Shown: positions 35,607 through 45,358 of the stretch, piece after piece
Numbering within the stretch: position 1 is the first letter of the stretch
Layout of the letters: every line of letters begins with the position of its first letter
Source of the DNA: an uncultured Bacteroidales bacterium
GTDB lineage: Bacteria; Bacteroidota; Bacteroidia; Bacteroidales; Bacteroidaceae
DNA: 57,080 nucleotides
Direction of reading: 5' to 3'
NCBI GenBank assembly: GCA_902779315.1
Contig: CACZBC010000007.1
Span: forward strand, 1 to 57,080
Notes under the pieces: model-generated
The model's database searches: none
Told to the model about the DNA's origin: nothing
The model's input: the letters and a program-made list of their open reading frames with translations, nothing else
Position numbers and translations under genes: made by a program

Positions 35607-36535
35607 TGTGCAAGATACTTTTCCGCCTCCATTGCGGCTTTTGCCCCGCTACCAGCTGCAATTACTGCTTGTCTGTATTTCGAGTCGGCCACATCGCCAG
35701 CAACATATACGCCAGGAACGTTGGTGCAGGGTGTGTCTCCTTCTGTCATGATGAAGCCATTCTCGTCTGTCTTGAGCCAAGGCGTGAACAGTTCGCTGTT
35801 GGGATGATGTCCGATGGCAAGGAAGAAACCGTCGATTGGCAGGTCATATTCTCTTTCGTCACTTTCCCCTTTTCTGTATATGAGATGTGCGCCCTCGACT
35901 CCATTCTCGCCGAAAAGGCCAAGCGTGTTGGTTTCGAAGAGCACTTCAATCTTTTCGTTGTTGAAAACGCGCTCTTGCATAATCTTGCTGGCACGAAGGT
36001 ATGGCTTGCGAACAATGAGGTAAACTTTCGAAGCGAGGCCAGCCAAATAGGATGCCTCTTCACAAGCCGTATCGCCCCCACCAACTACTGCCACAACTTT
36101 CTTGCGATAGAAGAAACCGTCGCAGGTTGCACAAGCGCTCACTCCTCTGCCCATATACTTCTGCTCGTCGCTAAGTCCGAGATACTTTGCACTAGCTCCA
36201 GTTGCGATAATCAGGCTGTCTGCAGTCCATTCGTTACCATCGTCGAGCGTGATAAGGAAAGGTCGAATGCCCAGATCTACCTTTGTTGCCACATTGGAAA
36301 GTATTTGTGTGCCAAAGCGTTCTGCCTGTTGACGCATGTTTTCCATCAGTTCGTTCGCATCAACGCCATCAGGGAAGCCTGGGAAGTTCTCCACCTCTGT
36401 CGTGATAGTAAGTTGTCCTCCTGGTTGAAGTCCTTCAAGCAAAACAGGAGAGAGGTTAGCACGACCTGCATATATACCTGCCGTATAGCCTGCAGGACCG
36501 CTACCTATAATAAGAAGTCTTGTGTGTGTGCTCAT
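35603..36535 (-). CDS. trxB: thioredoxin-disulfide reductase
   Basis: 310 residues, normal length. FAD-binding GSGPAGYTAGIYAGRA near the N terminus, redox-active CATC at 135-138, NADPH-binding GGGDTACEEASYLAGLAS, and C-terminal GVYVAGDVADSKYRQAV. The enzyme passes electrons from NADPH to thioredoxin in the cytoplasm. It overlaps the lolA-like gene upstream and the permease downstream by 4 bp each. Confidence 0.97.
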   Translation of the reverse strand: MSTHTRLLIIGSGPAGYTAGIYAGRANLSPVLLEGLQPGGQLTITTEVENFPGFPDGVDANELMENMRQQAERFGTQILSNVATKVDLGIRPFLITLDDGNEWTADSLIIATGASAKYLGLSDEQKYMGRGVSACATCDGFFYRKKVVAVVGGGDTACEEASYLAGLASKVYLIVRKPYLRASKIMQERVFNNEKIEVLFETNTLGLFGENGVEGAHLIYRKGESDEREYDLPIDGFFLAIGHHPNSELFTPWLKTDENGFIMTEGDTPCTNVPGVYVAGDVADSKYRQAVIAAGSGAKAAMEAEKYLAQ

Positions 36536-37155
36536 CTCATGTCATTAATTAATACGTTTGGATACTCGCTTTCTTTGAACGTAAAGAAGTCGTCACTCAA
36601 ATTCAGATTGCCTTTGAAACTAAGGACGCTGACTCGTTGCCAGTCCTTGTTTTCGCGGAGACGGATGCAAAGGGGCTGATAGTCGCTCTTTCGGACATCG
36701 ACGTAGATTTCCTTTACTTCCATCTTTGCATATCGTGCTTTAAGGTAGACCTCGTAAACCGCTTCACCTCGAAGGACAGTTTCCTTAACGGTCATCTTGA
36801 AGCCTTTCTTGTAGATGTTCATGAACGTGTAAGGGTTCATCGCGGCCATTTCCTTCTTGTTGGGCTCATCGATGTTCACCTCGTTAGCTTCAGGAACGTA
36901 GCACCAACGTGTTTTTCCGTTGTACCAAGTCTTTATGCCATCAGCCTCGAGCTTCATTTTGCTTTCCTGCAACCACATAGTCCCAGAGGAAGATGCGGTT
37001 TCAGTCCCATTCGAGAAGATGCCGGCTTTGTATTCTATCTTGACATTTCCTGCCTTACGGATGCGGTCGGCAGCTATGTCGAGCACCTTCATGGCATCCT
37101 GAGCTTGTATGCAAATGCTGACTAAAACGGCCAGCAATGAAAGAGTCTTTCTCAT
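36532..37155 (-). CDS. lolA: LolA-like outer-membrane lipoprotein carrier
   Basis: 207 residues. A signal peptide (MRKTLSLLAVLVSICIQAQ) is followed by the LolA/LolB-like half-barrel: NVKIEYKAGIFSNGTETASS, a strand pattern with MWLQESKMKLEADGIKTWYNG, WCYVPEANEVNIDEP, and MNPYTFMNIYKKGFKM. Periplasmic chaperones of this type carry lipoproteins from the Lol exporter to the outer membrane. Bacteroidota LolA is often encoded directly after ftsK, as here (1-bp gap), which supports the call. Sequence similarity to E. coli LolA is weak. Confidence 0.82.
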   Translation of the reverse strand: MRKTLSLLAVLVSICIQAQDAMKVLDIAADRIRKAGNVKIEYKAGIFSNGTETASSSGTMWLQESKMKLEADGIKTWYNGKTRWCYVPEANEVNIDEPNKKEMAAMNPYTFMNIYKKGFKMTVKETVLRGEAVYEVYLKARYAKMEVKEIYVDVRKSDYQPLCIRLRENKDWQRVSVLSFKGNLNLSDDFFTFKESEYPNVLINDMR

Positions 37156-37156
37156 T

Positions 37157-39658
37157 TTATCTAAGGTTATCCATTATCATCATTAACTGTTCTTCGCTTA
37201 CACAAAGCACTTCGCGGGGCTTGCTGCCTTTCGCAGGACCTACGATGCCAGCCTTTTCGAGCTGATCCATCAAGCGTCCTGCACGATTGTAACCAATCGC
37301 GAACTTGCGCTGAATCATGCTTGTGCTGCCGTTTTGCTCGCTAACAATCATACGAGCTGCATCCTCGAACATCGGATCGAGGTGTGTCATATCCACTTCT
37401 CCCAAGCCGCTATCTTCGTCGCCTTCAAGTGGAACTTCCGGCAAGAGATAGGGCGAGGTGTAACTTTGTTGCTTAGCAATATAATGCACAATGTCCTCGA
37501 GCTCGTTTGTATCGATGAATGCACATTGAATTCGAACGGGTTCCGAGCCTGTCATCAAGAGCATATCGCCTTTTCCGACGAGTTGGTTTGCTCCAGTTCG
37601 GTCTAGGATTGTCTTACTGTCGACGCCTGTAGTTACCTTGAAGGCCATACGTGCTGGGAAGTTTGCCTTGATGGTACCTGTAATGATGTTGGCTGTGGGG
37701 CGTTGTGTGGCGATAATCATATGGATGCCGACTGCTCGAGCAAGTTGCGCGATACGAGCGATGGGAAGTTCTATTTCCTTGCCTGCCGTCATGATGAGGT
37801 CGCCATACTCGTCGATAACCACAACTATATAGGGCATAAACCTGTGCCCATTTTGTGGATTCAGCTGGCGTTCGCGGAACTTTTCATTGTATTCCTTGAC
37901 ATTCCTTGCATGTGCTTTCTTGAGCAGATCATAGCGTTGGTCCATTTCGAGGCAAAGGCTCTTGAGTGTCTGAATCACTTTGTTGACGTCCGTAATGATG
38001 GGCTCTTCTGTGTCTTCGTTACCTTCAACTTGTGCCAGGAAATGGTTGACTATGGGAGCATAAAGGTTGAACTCGACTTTCTTGGGGTCGATCATGACCA
38101 GTTTCAACTCGGCTGGATGCTTCTTATATAGTAAAGAAGTGATGATGACATTCAGGCCGACAGACTTACCCTGACCTGTTGCACCAGCTACAAGAAGGTG
38201 CGGCATCTTCGTGAGGTCCGCTATGAAGACCTCGTTGGTGATGGTCTTTCCGAGAGCCATAGGCAGCTCGTAATCTGTTTCTTGGAACTTACGGCTGTTC
38301 AGGATGCTTTCCATCGAGACCATTTGGGGCTTGAGGTTGGGCACTTCTATGCCGATGGTTCCTTTGCCAGGAATGGGTGCGATGATTCGGATGCCTAATG
38401 CACTGAGGCTCAGAGCAATGTCGTCTTCGAGGTTTCGAATCGTGCTGATACGAATGCCAGGAGCGGGCGTGATTTCGTAGAGCGTGATTGTGGGGCCGAT
38501 TGTGGCTTTTGTATTATCGAGGATTTCGACTCGGAAGTTGCTCAGAACCGTTTTGATGCGGTTCTTGTTGTTGCGCTGCTCCTCCATATCGATAGCATTC
38601 GTGGTGTTATCATAATGGGTGAGGAGGTCGATGGTGGGATACTTGTAGTTCTCCAAGTCGAGCTTCGGATCGTAAGGCTCCAATGCGCGTCCGTCAGAGA
38701 GGTTAGCCTTCTCTGGATCTTGACCCACCACCACAGTGATATTATCCTCGTCGTTCGACTCATCCAGACCTTTCAGGGGAGCCAACGGATCTTCTGCAAA
38801 GTCAATGGTAGTCGCAGTTTGAGCGGCTTCGTCACTGAAGGGAATGCGAGGCTCTTCATCCTCTTTCGGCTCTTCCTGCTTGCATTCGTCCTCGCTGTCG
38901 GGCATCAAGGGATAAGTCACTTCTGGCTCTTCCTCCTGTTCTTCCACTTCGTCGGACTCCTCTTCCTTCTTCTTTCGGATGAGAAGATGACGGATCCAAG
39001 TGATGGCTTCGTCGCTGAGATAGAAGAGATAGAGTAGGGCGGAAAGGATGAAGATGAGCAGCGTGCCGAGGCCTCCAACTTTGCTCTGCAAGAAGTTCAG
39101 TTCGTTCTGACCAATCATGCCGCCCCAAATGATATAAGTATTTTGGGCACCAGGGAAATAACGCACAATGTAAGCGGCAAAGGCAGAAGCCCAAGCCATG
39201 ATTATCATGCAGTTAAGGAACCAAAGATGAAGTCTCACTTTAGCCAATCCCATGATGCGAATGCTGGCTGCAAGCATTAGGATGGGGATGAGTATACTGG
39301 AGACTCCGAAGGTGTTATCCATTAGCCAATGTGCCACTTCATAGCCCCAACGGCCCAACCAGTTTGCCGCTGTGTAGGATTCACTCGTGACGTACTTCTG
39401 GTCTTCAGCACCTGTGAAGACATGCGAGACGAGCGCTATGAGGATTGCCAACGAGAGAATGGCGAGAACGGCGCCCCATACGAAACGCAGGTTGTCACCG
39501 TGCTCAGCCCTTTTGTTAGGGGCAATTTCGTCCTGATCCGCTATGTTCGAGCGGAACCAGCTTAGCGAGCGGGCCCAAGAAGACTGGTTCTTCTTCTTTC
39601 GTCTGGCAGGCGTCTTGCTCGCTGGTTTATATTGTCTTACGCTTTTCTTTGCGTCCAT
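37157..39658 (-). CDS. ftsK: DNA translocase FtsK
   Basis: 833 residues. Four N-terminal membrane helices (about 60-215) anchor it at the division septum. An acidic linker (225-300, many Glu/Asp) is followed by the motor: VPNLKPQMVSMESILNS, Walker A GATGQGKS (492-499), Walker B YIVVVIDEYGDLIM, and TQRPTANIITGTIKANFPAR. The C-terminal gamma winged helix (MIQRKFAIGYNRAGRLMDQ) reads oriented DNA motifs. FtsK pumps the chromosome terminus and activates XerCD at dif. It heads the eight-gene run down to valS, with its own TACCTTTG promoter. Confidence 0.96.
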   Translation of the reverse strand: MDAKKSVRQYKPASKTPARRKKKNQSSWARSLSWFRSNIADQDEIAPNKRAEHGDNLRFVWGAVLAILSLAILIALVSHVFTGAEDQKYVTSESYTAANWLGRWGYEVAHWLMDNTFGVSSILIPILMLAASIRIMGLAKVRLHLWFLNCMIIMAWASAFAAYIVRYFPGAQNTYIIWGGMIGQNELNFLQSKVGGLGTLLIFILSALLYLFYLSDEAITWIRHLLIRKKKEEESDEVEEQEEEPEVTYPLMPDSEDECKQEEPKEDEEPRIPFSDEAAQTATTIDFAEDPLAPLKGLDESNDEDNITVVVGQDPEKANLSDGRALEPYDPKLDLENYKYPTIDLLTHYDNTTNAIDMEEQRNNKNRIKTVLSNFRVEILDNTKATIGPTITLYEITPAPGIRISTIRNLEDDIALSLSALGIRIIAPIPGKGTIGIEVPNLKPQMVSMESILNSRKFQETDYELPMALGKTITNEVFIADLTKMPHLLVAGATGQGKSVGLNVIITSLLYKKHPAELKLVMIDPKKVEFNLYAPIVNHFLAQVEGNEDTEEPIITDVNKVIQTLKSLCLEMDQRYDLLKKAHARNVKEYNEKFRERQLNPQNGHRFMPYIVVVIDEYGDLIMTAGKEIELPIARIAQLARAVGIHMIIATQRPTANIITGTIKANFPARMAFKVTTGVDSKTILDRTGANQLVGKGDMLLMTGSEPVRIQCAFIDTNELEDIVHYIAKQQSYTSPYLLPEVPLEGDEDSGLGEVDMTHLDPMFEDAARMIVSEQNGSTSMIQRKFAIGYNRAGRLMDQLEKAGIVGPAKGSKPREVLCVSEEQLMMIMDNLR

Positions 39659-39697
39659 TGTTTCCTATACATTATTTATATACGCGAATAACGGGCA

Positions 39698-39705
39698 CAA
39701 AGGTA
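39698..39705 (-). promoter_or_regulatory. -7 promoter element (TACCTTTG) of ftsK
   Basis: TACCTTTG on the minus strand, 39 nt before the ftsK ATG. The stretch 39706-39979 beyond it shows no gene or repeat that I can recognise. Confidence 0.75.
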
Positions 39706-39979
39706 CGAAAAAAATAGGAATTAAATGGTATGAAACCTGAATATTTTAAGCAAATTTACCATAATCGGTATTCCATTTTAGAGTTTGAAACAAACCGAAT
39801 TGGAGAAAAATGTAAAGAATTTTTCAATAGTTTAAGAGGTACTGACTTTGGGCTCTCAAGTGCCTGTTTCATGTTGAAGAACCTTTCCCCTTACTGATTG
39901 TTCACCCAGAAAATAGGGTTTGAGACAAGTTTTGTACTTCTTTTGTAACTCGCTTATAATGAATGGGTTGTATTTGTCA

Positions 39980-40111
39980 GGTTTCAAGTTTGAAATTTAG
40001 GCTAGTGAAGATTGTAATCATCACGTTTGAAGTTTGCATTTTTAACGTTTGAAGTTTGCCATCGTAACACTATATGTTTGCCGATTTAACACGCCAACTT
40101 TGCCAACTTGG
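39980..40111 (+). repeat. 22-bp tandem intergenic repeats, array 4
   Basis: Six units of 22 bp, at 39980, 40002, 40024, 40046, 40068 and 40090. The third and fourth begin CGTTTGAAGTTTGC; the second begins CTAGTGAAGATTG. The array lies in the 641-bp gap between divergent ftsK and mfd. The stretch from 40112 to the mfd promoter shows nothing else. Confidence 0.75.
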
Positions 40112-40276
40112 TTAAGGTAGTTTTCCTCTTATCAATTTTATGTCGGAAAACTAACTGCTTTATGCCGGCGGAAATGTCGTGAATTTTCCACCCGAATGAC
40201 TCTTGAAATCCGTAATTGTCGAGTTTTAGTTGAGAAGAAAAACAAAGATTTCTTTTGTTTTTCGCTAGCTTATTTG

Positions 40277-40284
40277 TACCTTTG
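40277..40284 (+). promoter_or_regulatory. -7 promoter element (TACCTTTG) of mfd
   Basis: TACCTTTG on the plus strand, with a TTTTG (-33) motif at 40253-40257, 19-nt spacer. The mfd ATG follows after 15 nt. Confidence 0.8.
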
Positions 40285-40299
40285 CAAAGTTTTAAAACG

Positions 40300-43200
40300 A
40301 TGGAGATTCAGAAACTGCTGAGCCTTTTTGCCAGACATCCAGGCGTGAAAGCTCTCGCCAAAGTGCTGCAGAAAGACTCTGGAACGGCCATTCAACTAGC
40401 TGGACTTCAAGGAAGTTCGGCTGCTCTTGTTTTCGCTTCGCTTGCCGAAAAGGCTCCCGAAGTGCTGAATGTTCCGTACCTTTTCGTGCTCGACGATGAG
40501 GAAGAGGCGGGCTATTTCTACCACGATCTAACGCGTTTCCTCGGCGATGAACAAGTCCTCTTCTTCCCAAGCTCGTATAAAAGGGCCATCAAGTTCGGCC
40601 AACGAAGTGCTGGACAGGAAATCCTTCGGACCGAAGTCCTGAGCCGACTCTCGTCTGGAAGCCTTCCGCTCTTTGTCGTAACGCATCCGCAGGCACTTTC
40701 CGAGCTTGTGGTCACGAAGCAGAAACTCAGCGAACAAACCCTCAGCCTCAGTGTAGGGGAACGGGTGGATATCATGTTTATTCAGGAGACTTTGCTCAGT
40801 TTCGGCTTCAACAAGACTGACTACGTTTACGAACCTGGGCAGTTTGCAGTTCGAGGAAGCATCATCGATGTCTATTCCTTCTCGCACGAACTTCCTTATC
40901 GTATCGATTTCTTCGGAGACGAAGTGGACAGTATCCGAACCTTCGAGGTACACAGTCAGCTCAGTCGAGACCGCCAACAAAGCATCACTATCGTGCCTGA
41001 AATGGACGGAAAGGACCTCAGCAGAGAGAGTTTCCTCACTTTCCTGCCACAAAACACCTTGCTCATCACGAAGGACTTGTTGTTCCTCTGCGAAAGTGTT
41101 GAGCAGATATATAATGAAGGTTTCAGCAGGTCGGCCATTACCGTACAACAGGAAGAAGCCTCCGAAGACTTGTCGGCGAAGGAAATGCTGGCTGATCCGG
41201 AAGAGTTTAAGAAACAGATAGTTGGCTTCCACAGAGTTGAGCTAAAAGCACATCCGCAAAGGGAAGGAAAGGAAGGGGCTCTGATTGAGTTCCGTACTCA
41301 CCCGCAACCCGTCTTCCACAAGAACTTCGACTTGCTCATCTCGGCTTTCCAAAAGCTTCAGGACAACGGCACAGACCTCTTCATTCTGGCTGACAGCAGG
41401 AAGCAGACGGACCGCCTGGAGAGCATCTTTCACGATAAGGAAACGGGCATTCAGTTCACGCCTGTCGACCAAGCTCTGCATGCAGGTTTCATCGATGACG
41501 ACCTGAATGTGGCCATCTTTACTGACCACCAGATCTTCGACCGCTTCCATCGTTACAATCTTCGCAGCGATAAAGCTACTGGAGGCAAAGTTGCGCTGAC
41601 TCTCAAGGAGTTGCAACAGTTCGAGATAGGCGATTATGTCGTCCATATTGATTATGGAGTGGGGCGTTTCGGGGGATTGGTCAGCATGCAGAATGGCGGC
41701 CAAATGCAGGAAGTTATCAAGATTACGTATTCCGGAAACGATAATGTCTACGTCTCCATTCATTCCTTGCACAAGGTTTCCAAGTACAAGGGCCGGGAAG
41801 GTGAACCGCCTCGCATCAGCAAATTAGGCACAGGAGCTTGGGAGCGGATGAAAGAAAGGACGAAGAAGAAGATTAAGGATATTGCCCGAGACCTCATTCT
41901 CCTTTACTCTCGTCGTCGAGAGGAAAAAGGCTTTGCATTCAGTCGCGACAGCTTCATGCAACATGAGCTCGAGGCAAGTTTCCTCTATGAAGATACGCCC
42001 GACCAACTGAAAGCCACCCAAGACGTCAAGTCGGATATGGAAAGGCAAAGGCCGATGGATAGGCTCGTCTGCGGCGATGTTGGCTTCGGCAAAACGGAAG
42101 TGGCAGTCAGAGCGGCTTTCAAGGCTTGTGTGGACAACAAGCAAGTCGCAGTTCTTGTGCCGACAACAGTCCTCGCATATCAGCATTTCCGCACTTTCCA
42201 GAGTCGCCTGAAAGACTTTCCTGTCAAGATAGAATACCTGACCAGAGCTCGTTCTCCACAACAGACGAAACAGGTTCTGGAGGGACTCAAAAACGGAACT
42301 GTAAACATTATCATCGGCACACATAAACTCATAGGCAAGAGTGTGCGTTTCAAGGACTTGGGTCTTCTCATCATAGACGAGGAGCAGAAGTTCGGCGTAT
42401 CGACCAAAGAGAAGCTCCGTCAACTGAAAACGAATGTCGACACCCTGACTTTGACGGCAACTCCGATACCTCGAACCTTGCAATTCTCTTTGATGGGAGC
42501 CCGCGATTTGAGTGTCATCCAAACGCCTCCGCCAAACCGTTATCCCATCCAGACACAGCTTTGTCAGTTCAGTGCCGAAGTTATTGCTGAAGCCATCGAG
42601 TTCGAAATGAGCCGAAGCGGACAAGTCTTCTTCGTCAACAACCGTATCAGCCAACTTCCCGAACTTGCAGAACTTGTCCGAAAGAACGTGCCAGATTGCC
42701 GAGTGGCAGTCGCTTACGGAAAGATGCCGCCAGAGGAACTCGAGAAGATTATGGTGGATTTCATGAACTACGACTACGATGTGCTCATCTCCACAACCAT
42801 CATCGAGAGCGGCCTCGACATTCCAAATGCCAACACCATCATCATCAACGGAGCCCACAACTTCGGCCTCTCGGACCTTCATCAAATGCGAGGAAGGGTG
42901 GGGCGTTCAAACAAAAAGGCATTCTGCTACCTTCTCGCTCCGCCTCTTTCTGTTCTGAACATCGATGCTCGACGCAGACTTCAAGCCATCGAGAACTTCA
43001 GCGACTTGGGAAGTGGCATTCATATCGCCATGCAGGACCTCGATATCCGAGGCGCAGGAAACTTGCTTGGAGCCGAACAAAGCGGCTTTATTGCCGACCT
43101 CGGATACGAGACGTATCAGAAGATACTGTCTCAAGCCGTCACAGAACTCCGTAATGATGAGTTCCACGAACTCTATGCGGAAGAGATGAAGGAAGGTAAA

Positions 43201-43704
43201 GTCGTTGAAAGCACTGAGGTGGTAGACGATTGCCAACTTGACAGCAACCTTCCCATGTACTTCAGCGAGGACTATGTTCCCACATCAAGCGAACGGATGC
43301 TCCTTTATCGGGAACTTGATTCGATGGAACGTGATGAAGATGTTGAAAGGTTCCGTCAACGGCTCATCGACCGCTTCGGAGCACTTCCAGACGAGGCAGA
43401 AGACCTGCTTAAAGTCGTTACGCTTCGTCGTTTAGGCAAGCATTTTGGCTGCGAACGGTTTGTCCTGAAGGCCGGACACGCAAGGATGTTCTTCGGTCCG
43501 GCAGACGATAATCCATTCTACGAAGGGCGAATCTTCGGTCAGGTCGTTTCCTTTGCGACTGCCAACGCCTATCGTTGTCACTTCAAACTCGACGGAAAAG
43601 GCAAGAGTCTCCTCATCGACGACGTCAATACCATTACTGAAGCCGTCGATATTCTAAAACAGATAAACAATATAAGCTATGCTAACGCATCTGACCATCA
43701 ATAA
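40300..43704 (+). CDS. mfd: transcription-repair coupling factor Mfd
   Basis: 1134 residues from the ATG at 40300 (MEIQKLLSLF); the open frame upstream of that contains the promoter and is excluded. The N-terminal UvrB-homology module has VLFFPSSYKRAIKFGQ and RGSIIDVYSFSHELPYRIDFFGDEVDSIR. The RNA-polymerase-binding domain has GDYVVHIDYGVGRF. The RecG-like translocase has Walker A CGDVGFGKTE (near residue 592), LLIIDEEQKFGV, TATPIPRTL, and HQMRGRVGRS. Mfd pushes stalled RNA polymerase off DNA and brings in UvrA. It overlaps recN by 26 bp. Confidence 0.96.
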   Translation: MEIQKLLSLFARHPGVKALAKVLQKDSGTAIQLAGLQGSSAALVFASLAEKAPEVLNVPYLFVLDDEEEAGYFYHDLTRFLGDEQVLFFPSSYKRAIKFGQRSAGQEILRTEVLSRLSSGSLPLFVVTHPQALSELVVTKQKLSEQTLSLSVGERVDIMFIQETLLSFGFNKTDYVYEPGQFAVRGSIIDVYSFSHELPYRIDFFGDEVDSIRTFEVHSQLSRDRQQSITIVPEMDGKDLSRESFLTFLPQNTLLITKDLLFLCESVEQIYNEGFSRSAITVQQEEASEDLSAKEMLADPEEFKKQIVGFHRVELKAHPQREGKEGALIEFRTHPQPVFHKNFDLLISAFQKLQDNGTDLFILADSRKQTDRLESIFHDKETGIQFTPVDQALHAGFIDDDLNVAIFTDHQIFDRFHRYNLRSDKATGGKVALTLKELQQFEIGDYVVHIDYGVGRFGGLVSMQNGGQMQEVIKITYSGNDNVYVSIHSLHKVSKYKGREGEPPRISKLGTGAWERMKERTKKKIKDIARDLILLYSRRREEKGFAFSRDSFMQHELEASFLYEDTPDQLKATQDVKSDMERQRPMDRLVCGDVGFGKTEVAVRAAFKACVDNKQVAVLVPTTVLAYQHFRTFQSRLKDFPVKIEYLTRARSPQQTKQVLEGLKNGTVNIIIGTHKLIGKSVRFKDLGLLIIDEEQKFGVSTKEKLRQLKTNVDTLTLTATPIPRTLQFSLMGARDLSVIQTPPPNRYPIQTQLCQFSAEVIAEAIEFEMSRSGQVFFVNNRISQLPELAELVRKNVPDCRVAVAYGKMPPEELEKIMVDFMNYDYDVLISTTIIESGLDIPNANTIIINGAHNFGLSDLHQMRGRVGRSNKKAFCYLLAPPLSVLNIDARRRLQAIENFSDLGSGIHIAMQDLDIRGAGNLLGAEQSGFIADLGYETYQKILSQAVTELRNDEFHELYAEEMKEGKVVESTEVVDDCQLDSNLPMYFSEDYVPTSSERMLLYRELDSMERDEDVERFRQRLIDRFGALPDEAEDLLKVVTLRRLGKHFGCERFVLKAGHARMFFGPADDNPFYEGRIFGQVVSFATANAYRCHFKLDGKGKSLLIDDVNTITEAVDILKQINNISYANASDHQ

Positions 43705-45358
43705 TTACGTTCTCATCGAATCGCTCGACATCGACTTTGCAGCCGGGTTCTCTGTTATGACAGGCGAAACCGGAGCAGGTAAATCCATTATCCTTGGAGC
43801 CTTAGGTCTGCTTACAGGAGGACGAGCTGATACTGGTAGCATCATGCCAGGAGCGGCCAAATGTACCGTAGAAGGCATTTTCAACATAGATGGTTACGAC
43901 TTGCAGAGTGTCTTCGAAGAGAATGAAATCGACTACGAACCAACGGAATGTATCCTTCGTCGTGAAGTCTCGTCGAACGGAAAGAGTCGTGCCTTCGTCA
44001 ATGATAGCCCAGTAAATGTTTCGGCGCTCCGTCAGATTGGACTTCGTTTGCTTGATATTCACTCCCAACATAGCAATCTGTTGCTCGAGAATCCTGCTTT
44101 CCAACTGGGTATTGTAGATACTGTTGCAGGACATTTTGATTTGCTTGGTCAGTATCGTGAGTGTTATGCTCGGATTGTCGAAACCAAGCGTCAACTCAAA
44201 GAACTCGAGGAGAATCTGGCAAAGCGGCAAAGTGATGAGGACTATCTTCGTTATCAACTCGACCAACTTGACGAGTTCAAACCTCAAGGAGGTGAAGACG
44301 AGGAACTTAAGCAGCAACAGAGCGCACTTTCTCATGCCGAGGATATAAAGATTTCGCTCTCCACGATAGATGCATTTCTAAATGGTGACGATAGCGAGAA
44401 TGGCATGGGAGCCATTGATGCATTACGGCGCTCGAGCCAAACCATGCAACAGATTGCTAGTGTTTATCCCGCAATAGAAGACTATTTGAGTCGTCTCGAA
44501 AGTGTTGTTATAGAAGTGAAAGATATTGCTGGAGACATTAATGGAATGGTTGAGGACATAGAGTATAACCCTGCTCGCCTACAACAAGTTACGGAACGAC
44601 TTGACCAGCTTTATTCTCTTGAGCAAAAGCATCATGTCGGTTCGTCTGATGAACTTATCGCTTTAGCAGAGGATATTCGTTCCCAGCTCGCTTTGTTGAC
44701 TGATTCCGAGGACAATATCAAGGAACTTCGAAAGCAAATAGAGGTGGAGACAGAACAGGCAAAGAAGCTTGCCGAAAAACTTTCTGCAGGTCGCTTGAAA
44801 GCGTCAAAGCAAGTTGAAAAGCTTGTCTCCGAGTCAATTACAGCAATGGATATGCCTGCAGCCATCTTCAAGGCAGACATAGAGAAAACAAATGAACTGC
44901 AACCCTCCGGAATGGATAATGCCACCTTCCTGTTCTCAGCGAATAAGAACATGACGCTCAGACCGTTAGCGGATGTGGCGAGTGGTGGCGAAATGTCAAG
45001 AGTGATGCTTGCCCTTAAAGCATTGACAAGCAAACAGATGAATCTGCCAACAATTATCTTCGACGAGATTGATACGGGCGTCAGCGGCAAGGTTGCAAGT
45101 TCGATGGCACAGATAATGGCACAGATGAGCAACGGTGGAAATCAGCAAGTCCTTGCCATCACTCACCTTCCACAGATTGCGGCAAAAGGCGATGCACACT
45201 ACTTCGTCTACAAAGAAGATGAAGGGACTCGCACTTTGACTCACATCAAACAACTAGACCAGGAAGGTCGCATTACAGAACTCGCTCACATGCTTTCCGG
45301 CAACATGGTAACCGAAGCTGCCAGGGAGAATGCCCGTCAACTTCTACAAGGAAAATGA
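43679..45358 (+). CDS. recN: DNA repair protein RecN
   Basis: 559 residues, SMC-like. Walker A GETGAGKS (29-36), LDIHSQHSNLLL (Q-loop region), a long coiled coil about 150-370, ABC signature VASGGEMSRVMLALKAL, Walker B PTIIFDEIDTGVSG, and AITHLPQIAAKGD. RecN bridges DNA ends at double-strand breaks. Its ATG lies inside the 3' end of mfd and its stop overlaps the tilS start by 4 bp, so the three are one transcript. Confidence 0.96.
   Translation: MLTHLTINNYVLIESLDIDFAAGFSVMTGETGAGKSIILGALGLLTGGRADTGSIMPGAAKCTVEGIFNIDGYDLQSVFEENEIDYEPTECILRREVSSNGKSRAFVNDSPVNVSALRQIGLRLLDIHSQHSNLLLENPAFQLGIVDTVAGHFDLLGQYRECYARIVETKRQLKELEENLAKRQSDEDYLRYQLDQLDEFKPQGGEDEELKQQQSALSHAEDIKISLSTIDAFLNGDDSENGMGAIDALRRSSQTMQQIASVYPAIEDYLSRLESVVIEVKDIAGDINGMVEDIEYNPARLQQVTERLDQLYSLEQKHHVGSSDELIALAEDIRSQLALLTDSEDNIKELRKQIEVETEQAKKLAEKLSAGRLKASKQVEKLVSESITAMDMPAAIFKADIEKTNELQPSGMDNATFLFSANKNMTLRPLADVASGGEMSRVMLALKALTSKQMNLPTIIFDEIDTGVSGKVASSMAQIMAQMSNGGNQQVLAITHLPQIAAKGDAHYFVYKEDEGTRTLTHIKQLDQEGRITELAHMLSGNMVTEAARENARQLLQGK

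Noticed and set aside
40255-40299. Upstream start for mfd at 40255
   Set aside because: That stretch contains the TACCTTTG promoter; the ATG at 40300 matches the family start.
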